Positions 1-7,212 of a stretch of 22,334 bases of DNA are shown one piece after another. The translations under genes were made by a program, and so were the position numbers. Every line of letters starts with the position of its first letter. Within the stretch, counting starts at the first letter, position 1. The notes under the pieces are model-generated. The model did not search any database and was not told where the DNA came from. It saw nothing but the letters and a program-made list of their open reading frames with translations. The DNA is from Dehalococcoidia bacterium (GTDB lineage: Bacteria; Chloroflexota; Dehalococcoidia; SM23-28-2; RBG-16-64-32): the NCBI GenBank assembly GCA_030690405.1, contig JAUYGU010000097.1, positions 1 to 22,334 on the forward strand, in the 5' to 3' direction.

Positions 1-753
1 GACGACGCCGCTGAGGACGAAGGCAGCGTACACCAGCAGAAGCGGGACGAAGAGGCTGCGCGACGGCCGAGGCTGCGCCTCATCGGGCGGGGGCACCACG
101 AATTCGGCCGTCACACCTCGCCCGGCGGCAGGATTGCCCAGCACGCCAGCAAGCCTGTCCGGGGTCTCGCCGGCGGCGGCTAGGACCTCCGATTCCCCCC
201 GCAGCGGCAGCGTGGTTATCGCGAGCAGCGCGGCCATGACCGCGGACACGCCGGCGAGGACGAAGAACGCCAGCCGCCAGTCGTCCACGGCTATCGCCAG
301 GCCGACGGCCAGGGCCGGCGCCAGCGCCTGGCCGACGTTGCCCGAGACGCCGTGGAACCCGAGCGCCAGGCCGCGCTGTCGCACCCCCTGGGCCATCAGG
401 GAGAGGCCCGCCGGGTGGTAGAGGCCGATGCAGAACCCCAGCAGGGCCAGGGTGGCGGCCAAAACCCACGCGTTGGGCGAGAGGCCGACGAGGACCAGCG
501 AGACCGTTGCGCCGGCGAAGGCGTAGAACAGCACCCGCCGCGAGCCGAGCCGGTCGGTGAGGAAGCCGGCGGGAATTGCGCTGCCGCCGAACGCCCAGCT
601 GAATACGGAGGCGATGGTGCCGAGGATGACGGCGCGCACGCCGAAGTCGTCCCCGATCCGGGTGAGGAGGGCGGGATAGGTGAGCTCGGTGATATGGACG
701 ACGGCATGGGCGGCGGCGGTGTAGGTGATGAGGCGGCGTTCGGCGGCGTTCAT
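1..753 (-). CDS. MFS transporter, N-terminal part (truncated by window edge)
   Basis: Inner-membrane major facilitator superfamily transporter; substrate unknown. Reading the minus strand from ATG at 753 gives an open frame of 251 codons that runs off the left edge. The protein starts MNAAERRLITYTAAAHAVVH, has alternating hydrophobic helices, and carries an MFS motif-A-like loop after helix 2 (GFLTDRLGSRRV). The early segment (HAVVHITELTYPALLTRIGDDFGV) resembles the fosmidomycin-resistance/NarK-like MFS branch. After about residue 195 comes a hydrophilic stretch (RGESEVLAAAGETPDRLAG), which fits the central cytoplasmic loop, and then a new hydrophobic segment begins. There is no Shine-Dalgarno; a perfect TATAAT lies 12 nt upstream, so the mRNA may be nearly leaderless. 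The family call is secure, the subfamily is not. Confidence 0.85.
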   Translation of the reverse strand, partial: MNAAERRLITYTAAAHAVVHITELTYPALLTRIGDDFGVRAVILGTIASVFSWAFGGSAIPAGFLTDRLGSRRVLFYAFAGATVSLVLVGLSPNAWVLAATLALLGFCIGLYHPAGLSLMAQGVRQRGLALGFHGVSGNVGQALAPALAVGLAIAVDDWRLAFFVLAGVSAVMAALLAITTLPLRGESEVLAAAGETPDRLAGVLGNPAAGRGVTAEFVVPPPDEAQPRPSRSLFVPLLLVYAAFVLSGVV

Positions 754-765
754 GGCGCACCGCCG

Positions 766-771
766 ATTATA
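766..771 (-). promoter_or_regulatory. -10 box of the MFS transporter gene
   Basis: TATAAT on the minus strand, ending 12 nt before the ATG at 753. A usual -10 to +1 distance would leave only about 5-6 nt of leader, and no ribosome binding site is present. No convincing -35 box is seen. Confidence 0.45.
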
Positions 772-833
772 CGATTAGCCGGCGAGTTCGAGCACGCGGG
801 CTGTGCATCGCGGCCCGCAGGAGGCCGTTGTAG

Positions 834-853
834 GGGCGACCTTCAGGTCGCCC
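834..853. repeat. Short GC-rich hairpin (GGGCGACCT/AGGTCGCCC)
   Basis: Perfect 9-bp inverted repeat with a 2-nt centre (effectively an 8-bp stem and 4-nt loop) in the gap between two minus-strand genes. It lies downstream of the aminotransferase (ending at 1078) and could help stop its transcript, but there is no T-tract. REP-like hairpins of this type are common between genes of GC-rich bacteria. Confidence 0.5.
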
Positions 854-925
854 GCCCGGCGCTGCGCGGGCCAGCACCTCCCCACCCCAGGGGTCCCACC
901 GGGCCCGCCCCAGAACTTCCAATCC

Positions 926-1065
926 CTGTCATTCTGAGGAGCGCAGCGACGAAGAATCTCGCGGAGACGAACCGCGGATGCCACCGCCGAGATTCCCTTC
1001 GCCCTCGCTCAGGGCAGGCTTCGCTCGCGCTCGCCTCACGGCGAACTTACCGCTCAGAATGACAG
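926..1065. repeat. Intergenic repeat element, copy 1, with 13-bp terminal inverted repeats
   Basis: About 140 bp bounded by CTGTCATTCTGAG (926-938) and its exact reverse complement CTCAGAATGACAG (1053-1065). An inner inverted pair, GAATCTCG (954-961) and CGAGATTC (988-995), makes it strongly foldable. The right half recurs at 6871-7001 and 7011-7171: positions 1039-1064 are identical to 7146-7171 (26 bp), and 974-1000 match 6871-6897 with one difference. It encodes nothing recognisable. It behaves like a non-autonomous MITE/REP-type element. The rest of the 754-1077 gap holds only the hairpin listed separately. Confidence 0.75.
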
Positions 1066-1077
1066 ACGCAGCAGCGC

Positions 1078-2427
1078 CTAGAGCAGGCGCTCGGCCCGCA
1101 TCTCGCCCAGGGTCGCCTCGAAAGCCGCGAGGGTGAGGTCGACGTCCGCGTCGGTGTGGACGCCGGAGACGAGGGCACCGGTCATGCCCATGAGGTCGAT
1201 GCCGTGGTTGAGCATCCCCAGGCGGAGGGCGAGGGCGAGCTCGGGGGCGGTGCGCGGCGGCGATTTGCCGTTAAGGTTAGGCCACTCGATCCCGTCCTGC
1301 GGTCGCGGACACTCGACGCCCAACGAGAGGTGGAGGCAGGACGCCAGGCCGTAGGCGCAGCCGTTCACGCCAAGGCCGGATATCGCCTCGTTCATCCCGC
1401 GAGCGAGCCGCTCAGTGACGGCGGCGGCGTGGGCGTGGAAGCGACCCGTCTCCACCAGCGACAGCATCGTCACGCCGGCGGCGGCGGAGAGGGGATTGGC
1501 GTTGAACGTCCCGGGGTGGAAGACGCGCTGACGGTTGTTCCAGTCGGCGTCGTCGCGGAACTCGATGAGCGAGATGATGTCGGCGCGGCCGGCGACACCG
1601 CCGCCGGGGAGGCCGCCGGCGAGGATCTTGGCCATCGCCGTGAGGTCGGGCGTCACGCCGTACAGCGCCTGGGCGCCGCCGGGGGAGACACGGAAGCCGG
1701 TCACGACCTCGTCGAAGATGAGAACCGTGTTATGGCGGGCGGTGGCCTGCCGCAGGTCGGCGAGGAAGCCGTCGCGGAGGGGCAGCGTCCCCCAGGACGC
1801 GCCGGTCGGCTCCAGGATGACGGCCGCGACATCGCCCTCCGCCAGGCGGCGCTCGACCTCGTCGATGTCGTTCTGGGGGATGCTGATCGTATTGCTCAGG
1901 GTGGCCTCCGGCACACCGGCGGAGCGCGGAACATCGGACTCTCCATAGCGCGCCCCGACGACGCTGTCGTGCCAGCCGTGGAAGTGATAGTCGAACTTGA
2001 GCAGCTTGTCGCGGCCGGTATAGGCGCGGGCGAGGCGCACCGCCATGAGCGTCGCCTCGGTGCCGGAGCTGGTGAAGCGGACCATCTCCGCGCTCGGCAC
2101 GAGCCGTTTGACCGCCGCGCCCCACTTGAGCTCCAGCTCGTGGCCGGCGCCGTAGTGCGTGCCCTTGGCGGCCTGCTCCTGGACGGCTTTCGTGATCTCC
2201 GGGTAGGCGTGGCCCAGGAAGAGCGCGCCGTGCCCCATCACGTAGTCGACGATCTCGTTGCCGTCGACGTCCCACTTGCGGCTGCCGCTGGCGTGGTCGA
2301 CATACAGCGGGAACGGGTCCAGGTGCCGGATGTCGTGGGTGACGCCCGACGGGAACGTCCTCACCGCCTCCTCGTGAAGCTCAGCTGAGCGCGGGTGGAG
2401 GCGGCGGTAGGTCTCCTGGATGGTCAC
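1078..2427 (-). CDS. Class III aminotransferase, glutamate-1-semialdehyde aminomutase-like
   Basis: PLP-dependent fold-type I enzyme of 449 residues, the usual size. Visible landmarks are SSGTEA (120-125, phosphate binding), LIFDEVVTGFR with Asp239 (pyridine nitrogen), and AKILAGGLPGGG with Lys267 as the Schiff-base lysine. It resembles HemL, but with no haem genes nearby and a dehydrogenase partner it is probably an aminotransferase or mutase acting on another amino acid. The start is GTG at 2427, overlapping the upstream gene's TGA by 4 nt (GTGA), so the two are translationally coupled and probably act in one pathway. Stop is TAG. The exact substrate cannot be read from the sequence. Confidence 0.88.
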   Translation of the reverse strand: MTIQETYRRLHPRSAELHEEAVRTFPSGVTHDIRHLDPFPLYVDHASGSRKWDVDGNEIVDYVMGHGALFLGHAYPEITKAVQEQAAKGTHYGAGHELELKWGAAVKRLVPSAEMVRFTSSGTEATLMAVRLARAYTGRDKLLKFDYHFHGWHDSVVGARYGESDVPRSAGVPEATLSNTISIPQNDIDEVERRLAEGDVAAVILEPTGASWGTLPLRDGFLADLRQATARHNTVLIFDEVVTGFRVSPGGAQALYGVTPDLTAMAKILAGGLPGGGVAGRADIISLIEFRDDADWNNRQRVFHPGTFNANPLSAAAGVTMLSLVETGRFHAHAAAVTERLARGMNEAISGLGVNGCAYGLASCLHLSLGVECPRPQDGIEWPNLNGKSPPRTAPELALALRLGMLNHGIDLMGMTGALVSGVHTDADVDLTLAAFEATLGEMRAERLL

Positions 2428-3494
2428 TCGATCTCCTCGCGGGGCTGGGGCCGGGGCCGCAGGTAGGGGAGGAGCGGCATATCGCGCATGGAAAGCAGGC
2501 CGACGGCGCGGCTGTGCACGATGGCGGGGATGCAGTTCGCCATGATCGCCGCCGTCGCCTGGTCGCCCTGAAGACCGCCCGCCACCGAAATCTCCACCGG
2601 CGGCTTGCCGTCTATCGTGATCACGTCCCGCGGCTCCTTCGCGCCGATGGACATCTCAAGGTCCAGCCGCACGACCTCGCGCCCGGACGAGAGCGCGCGC
2701 GCGGACTGTCGCAGGCCGCGGACGTAGCCGCGCTCCACGGAGAAGAACTCGGTCTTGCAGCGGGCCTTCGCGACGACCGGCTCCAGCGTCTCCGAAACGT
2801 CGTCCAGCCGCCAGCCCATGGAGTCGGCGATCATGAACAGCGACTCCCGCAGGCCGACGTGGCCGATGCCACCGTCGTTAGCCCCGCGCTGAAAGCCCTC
2901 CACGCTGAGACCAACGCCGACTTTGCGCTGAAGTTGCATCCTGCGCGAGCCCACGTCCACCACACGCTCCACGCGAATAGCGCGCACCTGCTGGCAGGCG
3001 GTGGCGATCACCAGCGGCAGGAAATCCATGATGAACCCCGGGTTCACGCCTGTGCCCAGCACCCGCACGCCCGTCTCGCGGGCGCGCCGGTCGAGCTTGC
3101 GCGAGATGTCGGGGTGGCGCAACCAGGGGAAGGCGAGCTCCTCGCAGCTTGAGATGACGCTCTTCTCCGACGAGACGATGGACATGATCTGAGGGTACAC
3201 GGTTGTCAGCGAGGAGCCGGTGCTGTGGATGACGACGTCGGCGTAGACGTCCTTCAGGACCGGCTCCGCCTCGTAGGCGACGGTGATGCCGAGAGTCCGG
3301 CCGGCGCCGGCCGCCTCGCCGAGGTCCAGCCCCGCCTTGGACGGATGGGCGTCGATGGCGCCGACGATCTCGATCTCCGGGCGGTTCAGGCAGAGCCGCA
3401 CCACCTCCCCGCCTATGGCGCCGATGCCGTAGTGTATGGTCCGGACTCTTTCCTGCGTCACGTAAGGCTCCACATTCCAGGGCTTATCAGGCAT
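2424..3494 (-). CDS. 2,4-diaminopentanoate dehydrogenase-like NAD(P)-dependent oxidoreductase
   Basis: A 356-residue Rossmann-fold protein related to dihydrodipicolinate reductase and 2,4-diaminopentanoate dehydrogenase. The nucleotide-binding GIGAIG is at residues 23-28, followed by an acidic residue after beta-2 (VGAIDAHPSKAG). Further landmarks are STGSSL, SSCEEL and GTGVNPGFIMD. In ornithine (Stickland-type) degradation the family oxidises 2,4-diaminopentanoate to 2-amino-4-oxopentanoate. No ornithine aminomutase or thiolase genes are visible, so the substrate here is open. The ATG at 3494 is preceded by an AGAGGAG ribosome binding site with 4-nt spacing. It is first in a two-gene operon; its TGA overlaps the GTG of the aminotransferase. 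Confidence 0.8.
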   Translation of the reverse strand: MPDKPWNVEPYVTQERVRTIHYGIGAIGGEVVRLCLNRPEIEIVGAIDAHPSKAGLDLGEAAGAGRTLGITVAYEAEPVLKDVYADVVIHSTGSSLTTVYPQIMSIVSSEKSVISSCEELAFPWLRHPDISRKLDRRARETGVRVLGTGVNPGFIMDFLPLVIATACQQVRAIRVERVVDVGSRRMQLQRKVGVGLSVEGFQRGANDGGIGHVGLRESLFMIADSMGWRLDDVSETLEPVVAKARCKTEFFSVERGYVRGLRQSARALSSGREVVRLDLEMSIGAKEPRDVITIDGKPPVEISVAGGLQGDQATAAIMANCIPAIVHSRAVGLLSMRDMPLLPYLRPRPQPREEIE

Positions 3495-3505
3495 GCCGCT
3501 CCTCT

Positions 3506-3511
3506 AGTGTA
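3506..3511 (-). promoter_or_regulatory. Possible -10 box of the dehydrogenase-aminotransferase operon
   Basis: TACACT on the minus strand, 11 nt before the ATG at 3494. It abuts the AGAGGAG Shine-Dalgarno, so if it is used the leader would be too short for that site; the real promoter may lie further upstream. Confidence 0.25.
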
Positions 3512-3797
3512 AACGCACCCCCACCGAAACCGTTCCCCTCTGGGTCGCCATTATCGCCGAAAGCAGGTTGGCCGCCAAGCCACGACGATTCTATTCGCCG
3601 TCGCAGCCGCCTTCTATCCGCTGGCTTTACAATCCTCCCAAGGGCAACGCCATCAGCGCACCCCACCGTGCGGCTGGTCAGCGCCCTGGGGTAATTTGGA
3701 TGGCCCGCTGAAGAGCGTTGAGCAGCAGACGTAGGCCTTCACGAACGGTGGTATCATACGGTGGCTCGCGTGGTTGGCGTTGGTCATTGGAGTAGTG
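3512..3797. other. Intergenic gap between divergent genes, no gene seen
   Basis: About 290 bases between the dehydrogenase and the small lipoprotein, visibly less GC-rich than the flanking genes. It contains TACAAT (3628-3633) and TATCAT (3752-3757), either of which could be a -10 box for the lipoprotein, but neither has a clear -35. No repeat or conserved coding fragment was recognised. Confidence 0.4.
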
Positions 3798-4304
3798 ATG
3801 CAACGAGTTTTCGCTGGCGCGGTGCTGCTGACACTATTGGGGCTCGCGTGCGGTGGCTCACAGGTACTAACTCCGACACCGACAGCGCACCAGTCACGTG
3901 CCTCGACCGAAGTGCCAGCAGTTGCTACGCCGACAAGCACACCACCTTCTATGGTCTGTGGAAGGTGGGCTGGGAACAGCAGCCCCGGTTCCGCTCTCGT
4001 GCAGCAATATGGTGACACCAGAACCTGCCGCCTGTTCGGGGACTCGTGGCTTATCATTGCGAGCAACAAGACCGCAGATGGCGGCGCTCGATGGGCCATA
4101 GGCGTCTATCGCTGCGCCAGCACAGATGCCTCGTGTCACGATGGACAGAATGACCACCCCCTTTCCGGCTGGACATTCTATTCGCCACCCTACCAAGAGG
4201 AAGTTACGGTCTTGACGCAGCTAGATAGCAATAACCTCGTTCTCGACAATGGAGGTCATCAGCTGTCCTTTGACATTGCGACGGGAGCTATTGAGGAAAG
4301 GTAG
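3798..4304 (+). CDS. Small hypothetical lipoprotein
   Basis: A 168-residue protein with a type II signal peptide: basic start (MQR), hydrophobic core, and Cys18 in LLGLAC as the lipidation site. A Thr/Pro-rich spacer follows, then a globular domain with four cysteines (in MVCGRW, RTCRLF, YRCAST, ASCHDG) that could form disulfides outside the membrane. I do not recognise the domain. The ATG at 3798 is chosen because GGAG lies 5 nt upstream; an in-frame ATG 24 nt earlier lacks a site and would spoil the signal peptide. Stop TAG. Base composition is visibly lower in GC than the neighbours, which fits an acquired orphan gene. Confidence 0.7.
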   Translation: MQRVFAGAVLLTLLGLACGGSQVLTPTPTAHQSRASTEVPAVATPTSTPPSMVCGRWAGNSSPGSALVQQYGDTRTCRLFGDSWLIIASNKTADGGARWAIGVYRCASTDASCHDGQNDHPLSGWTFYSPPYQEEVTVLTQLDSNNLVLDNGGHQLSFDIATGAIEER

Positions 4305-4346
4305 GGTAGAGGAACCCGTTATCGGACGGCCGCTGAGGACGCCGGC

Positions 4347-5165
4347 TTATCGGGCATGCCCCAGGAACTCCAGCGCTATTCGGTTGAACGTCTCAGGCTG
4401 CTCGAAGTAAACCGAGTGACCGGCGCCGGGCACCACGACCATGCGGGCGCCGGGGATCAGGCCGCAGGCGACCTCCATCAGAGGCGGCGGCATCACCTCA
4501 TCGTGCTCACCGCCGATGAACAGCACCGGCGCCGCTATCGCCGCCAGCGCCTCGCGGCTGGCTGCGACCTCCGGGTCGCGCTCCAGCGCCCTCAGGCGCA
4601 GAACGCGCTCTTCGGTCTGGAGCTGGTTCGGCCCTTCCTCGTTCAGCAGCCGGATCTGCTTGTAGAGGAACGCCTTCTCCCTATCGCTGCGGGCGAAGCC
4701 GGGGGCCAGGGCCCGCTTCACGCCGTCGCGGCGACGGCGGTCCCAGACGGCGCGGGCACCGGCCCGCAACTCCTCGTCCGCGGCCAGCCAGACCTCGCGC
4801 CGCATGCCGGCGAACGTGTTCGCCATGATGAGGGCGCTGACGCGCTGCGGGTAAGAGATCGTGAAGCCGAGGCAGGTGAGGCCGCCCATGGACTGGGCGA
4901 TCAGCGCCGCCCGCTCTATGCCGAGCTGGTCCAGGAGAGCGCGCAGGTCTTCGACGAACGCCGCCGGGCCGGCGTCCTGGCCGTCTACGGACATACCCCA
5001 GCCGCGGTGGTCAAAGGTGACGCAGCGGTACCTGCGCGAGAAGACGGGGACCTGCTGCCACCAGCTAAGGTGGTTGCCGCCGGCGCCGTGGGCGAAGACC
5101 ACGGCAGGCCCCTCGCCGTGCTCCTCGTAGTAGAACCGGGCACCGTTAATCTGGAGAGAGGGCAT
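4347..5165 (-). CDS. Alpha/beta-fold hydrolase
   Basis: A 272-residue single-domain hydrolase of the common alpha/beta superfamily (esterase, C-C hydrolase or haloperoxidase-like). Visible parts: oxyanion-hole HG in FAHGAGG, nucleophile elbow AQSMGG with the catalytic serine, acid residue in FIGGEHDEVMPP, and catalytic histidine in GAGHSVYFEQP. The substrate cannot be deduced. I place the start at ATG 5165 (MPSLQINGARFYY); an open frame continues upstream to 5342, but those 59 residues do not look like the family and would overlap the divergent promoter and the hpt-fusion start. GGAG lies just 2 nt upstream, and TATCAT lies 9 nt upstream, so the message may be leaderless. Confidence 0.85.
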   Translation of the reverse strand: MPSLQINGARFYYEEHGEGPAVVFAHGAGGNHLSWWQQVPVFSRRYRCVTFDHRGWGMSVDGQDAGPAAFVEDLRALLDQLGIERAALIAQSMGGLTCLGFTISYPQRVSALIMANTFAGMRREVWLAADEELRAGARAVWDRRRRDGVKRALAPGFARSDREKAFLYKQIRLLNEEGPNQLQTEERVLRLRALERDPEVAASREALAAIAAPVLFIGGEHDEVMPPPLMEVACGLIPGARMVVVPGAGHSVYFEQPETFNRIALEFLGHAR

Positions 5166-5174
5166 CGCTCCGCG

Positions 5175-5180
5175 ATGATA
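5175..5180 (-). promoter_or_regulatory. Possible -10 box of the alpha/beta hydrolase
   Basis: TATCAT on the minus strand, 9 nt before the ATG at 5165, a distance at which transcription would begin at or near the start codon. Confidence 0.35.
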
Positions 5181-5291
5181 CGTGAGCGGACGGCTCGCTG
5201 GCAACCGGACGGCTTCGGCGGAAGCGAAAGAGGGTGTGGATTTGTGGATAACTTTGGCGAAATCGCTATAGCGTCTAATCGCGAAATGGCC

Positions 5292-5297
5292 TACAAT
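5292..5297 (+). promoter_or_regulatory. Possible -10 box of the nuclease-HPRT fusion gene
   Basis: TACAAT, 8 nt before the ATG at 5306. No Shine-Dalgarno lies between them, so a leaderless transcript is likely. There is no good -35 at 17 nt; TTGGCG at 5254-5259 with TAATCG at 5276-5281 is an alternative promoter. Confidence 0.4.
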
Positions 5298-5305
5298 GAC
5301 CGCAG

Positions 5306-6835
5306 ATGGCACGCGCCGGAGAAGACCCGATCGACCTCGCACCGGGAGCCGCCGTCGCTCCCGGGCGCAACGCCCACCGCCGGCTCCACCCTATCCTGCC
5401 TCCGCTTCCCGTCCCTTCGATAGCGAACATCGAGCCGGCAGCGTCACGCCGCCGGGCCGCCGCGGAGCAGCACCCCACCTTCGCCGAGACGACTCCCGAT
5501 AACGGCGCTGAAGCCAAGCCGAAGCGCAGGCGCGGCAGTCGCGGCGGACGCCGCCACAAGAAGGCCGCCGCCCCCGAAGCGACTATCGAGACCCCGCCGC
5601 CGCCCGAGGAGATAGAGCCGGAGGCCGACGAAAGGACCAAGCGCAGGCGCGGCAGTCGCGGCGGACGCCGCCACAAGAAGGCCACCGCCCCCGAAGCGAC
5701 TATCGAGACGCCACCGCCGCCGGAAGAGGTAGAGCCGGAGGCGGAAGACCAGTCCAAACGCAGGCGGGGCAGCCGCGGCGGACGCCGCCACAAGAAGGCG
5801 GCCGCGGAGGTGGAAGCCGCTCCCCGGGAGGCAGAGGCTGAGGCCAAGCCGCAGACAAGGCGCCGGACGACGACGAGGAGGGCCGCCGCCGAGACCGTTC
5901 CCTCCACCGTCGCCGCCAGGCTTCCCCTCACCAGCTCCCGCGTTCGCACGCCGGTCACCGGCGCGCCCACCGGCAAGGTGCCGGCGCCCTTCGCTCACCC
6001 GGCCGAGTACGAGTTCGCCCGCATCCTCGACTTCTACGGCATCGAGTGGCGCTACGAGCCCCGCTCCTTCCCGCTCCGCTACGACTACGGCCACGTGGTG
6101 GAGGCGTTCACCCCGGACTTCTACCTGCCGGACCTCAACATGTACGTGGAGGTCACCACCCTCAAGACCGGGCTTACCGCCGAAAAGAACCGAAAGATGC
6201 GGCTGCTCAAGGAGCTCTACCCGGAAGTCAACATAAAGCTGCTCAAGAAGCGCGACTACTTGCGCCTGCTGGCGAAGTACGGCTACGGCCCCCTGGCCCC
6301 GGAGCAGGTGCCGGACATCGACCGCGTCCTGTTCCCGGCCACTAAGATCCAGCGCCGGGTCGGCGAGCTGGGGGCACGGATAAGCCACGACTACACGGGC
6401 AAGGAGCCGGTGCTGATCGGCGTGCTGCGGGGCGTACTCTGCTTCATGTCGGACCTGATGCGCAACATCTCCGTGCCCACCGCGGTGGACTTCATGTCGA
6501 TTTCGTCCTACGAGGGGAGCGGCTCCGGGGGCGTGCGCATCCTCAAAGACCTGGACGAGAACATCAAGGGGCGCGACGTCATCCTAATCGAGGACATCGT
6601 GGACACGGGGATGACCCTGAACCACATCATGGAGTACCTGCACTCCAAGCGGCCGGCCTCCCTGAAGGTCTGCGCCCTGCTGGACAAGCCGGCGCGGCGG
6701 ATCGCCAACGTGCCGCTGGACTACGTGGGGTTCGAGATCCCGGACGAGTTCGTCGTCGGGTACGGGCTGGACTTCCGGCAGCGGTTCCGCAACCTGCCGT
6801 TCATCGCCATCCTGAAGCACGACCTGCTTCCCTGA
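5306..6835 (+). CDS. hpt: Fusion: basic repeat region, PD-(D/E)XK-nuclease-like domain, hypoxanthine phosphoribosyltransferase
   Basis: Predicted 509 residues in three parts. Residues 1-225 are low complexity, with three 39-residue repeats beginning KRRRGSRGGRRHKK at residues 73, 112 and 151, separated by acidic/proline segments; this resembles RGG-type nucleic-acid-binding tails. Residues 230-325 resemble a PD-(D/E)XK nuclease fold: Glu in AEYEFARIL (helix 1), Asp271 in FTPDFYLP, Glu282 in MYVEVTT, then KNRKMRLLKE. The usual lysine of E-x-K is Thr284. Residues 330-509 are a full-length HPRT: LRG at 374-376, PRPP loop VILIEDIVDTGMTL (425-438), KPARR, and FVVGYGLDF near the end. HPRT makes IMP/GMP from bases and PRPP. 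The start lacks a ribosome site. The nuclease call is structural inference; the HPRT call is firm. Confidence 0.85.
   Translation: MARAGEDPIDLAPGAAVAPGRNAHRRLHPILPPLPVPSIANIEPAASRRRAAAEQHPTFAETTPDNGAEAKPKRRRGSRGGRRHKKAAAPEATIETPPPPEEIEPEADERTKRRRGSRGGRRHKKATAPEATIETPPPPEEVEPEAEDQSKRRRGSRGGRRHKKAAAEVEAAPREAEAEAKPQTRRRTTTRRAAAETVPSTVAARLPLTSSRVRTPVTGAPTGKVPAPFAHPAEYEFARILDFYGIEWRYEPRSFPLRYDYGHVVEAFTPDFYLPDLNMYVEVTTLKTGLTAEKNRKMRLLKELYPEVNIKLLKKRDYLRLLAKYGYGPLAPEQVPDIDRVLFPATKIQRRVGELGARISHDYTGKEPVLIGVLRGVLCFMSDLMRNISVPTAVDFMSISSYEGSGSGGVRILKDLDENIKGRDVILIEDIVDTGMTLNHIMEYLHSKRPASLKVCALLDKPARRIANVPLDYVGFEIPDEFVVGYGLDFRQRFRNLPFIAILKHDLLP
5522..5805 (+). repeat. 117-bp in-frame tandem repeat within the hpt fusion gene
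   Basis: Copies begin at 5522, 5639 and 5756, an exact period of 117 bp (39 codons). Copies 1 and 2 are near identical over the whole unit. Copy 3 keeps the basic half but its acidic/proline half has diverged. The preserved frame and period suggest recent slippage or unequal crossover, so copy number may vary between strains. Confidence 0.85.
6802..6835 (+). repeat. 3' end of hpt, repeated at 7179-7212
   Basis: Positions 6802-6828 are identical over 27 bp to 7179-7205, an offset of 377. The remaining codons also align but differ at synonymous positions: CTT/CTG, CCC/CCG, and stop TGA/TAG. Confidence 0.85.
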
Positions 6836-6870
6836 AGCGACGGCTCCGCAGGACCTCTCTGAGCGGGCTG

Positions 6871-7001
6871 GCGGATGCCAGCGCCGAGATTCCCTTCAGC
6901 CAGGCTCAGGGCCACCTGACCCACCACCCTGCACCTCCCCAGATTCCTTCGCGGCGAGTGGCCGCGCGGGACGACGCCGTGGTCGGCGCTCAGAATGACA
7001 G
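6871..7001. repeat. Intergenic repeat element, copy 2
   Basis: Shares the 974-1000 segment of copy 1 (6871-6897, one difference) and ends with the same CTCAGAATGACAG terminus (6989-7001). The middle is unrelated to copy 1, so this is a composite or decayed copy. The matching left terminus is not evident. Confidence 0.65.
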
Positions 7002-7010
7002 TGTCATGTT

Positions 7011-7171
7011 TGTCATCCTGAGCCGAGCGGGGGGCTAAAGGAGGGAAGCGGAGGGCGAACCGATCTGGCGACCGCAGCCATGGACCCGACAGGCCGAGAT
7101 TCCCTTCGGCCAGGCTCAGAACAGGCTTCGCTCACGTCCGCCTAGCGGCGAACTTACCGCTCAGAATGACA
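7011..7171. repeat. Intergenic repeat element, copy 3
   Basis: Left terminus TGTCATCCTGAG (7011-7022, one change from copy 1) and right terminus CTCAGAATGACA ending at 7171. Positions 7146-7171 are identical to 1039-1064, and the segment around CCGAGATTCCCTTC (7094-7107) is shared by all three copies. It lies directly before the duplicated hpt tail. Confidence 0.65.
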
Positions 7172-7178
7172 CGGGTGC

Positions 7179-7212
7179 CATCGCCATCCTGAAGCACGAC
7201 CTGCTGCCGTAG
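7179..7212 (+). pseudogene. Detached duplicate of the hpt 3' end
   Basis: Twelve codons that would read A-IAILKHDLLP-stop, the same C-terminus as the intact gene (IAILKHDLLP), placed 377 bp downstream after two copies of the intergenic repeat. No start codon or upstream coding sequence belongs to it, so it is a fragment rather than a gene. Its differences from the intact copy are synonymous, suggesting it evolved as real coding sequence before being separated. Confidence 0.75.

Noticed and set aside
1156..2388. A 410-codon plus-strand frame over the aminotransferase
   Set aside because: The minus strand encodes an unmistakable PLP enzyme; the plus frame has no recognisable motif.
5166..5342. 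N-terminal extension of the alpha/beta hydrolase to 5342
   Set aside because: It would overlap the divergent hpt-fusion start, has no family similarity, and the internal ATG at 5165 begins exactly where the hydrolase fold begins.
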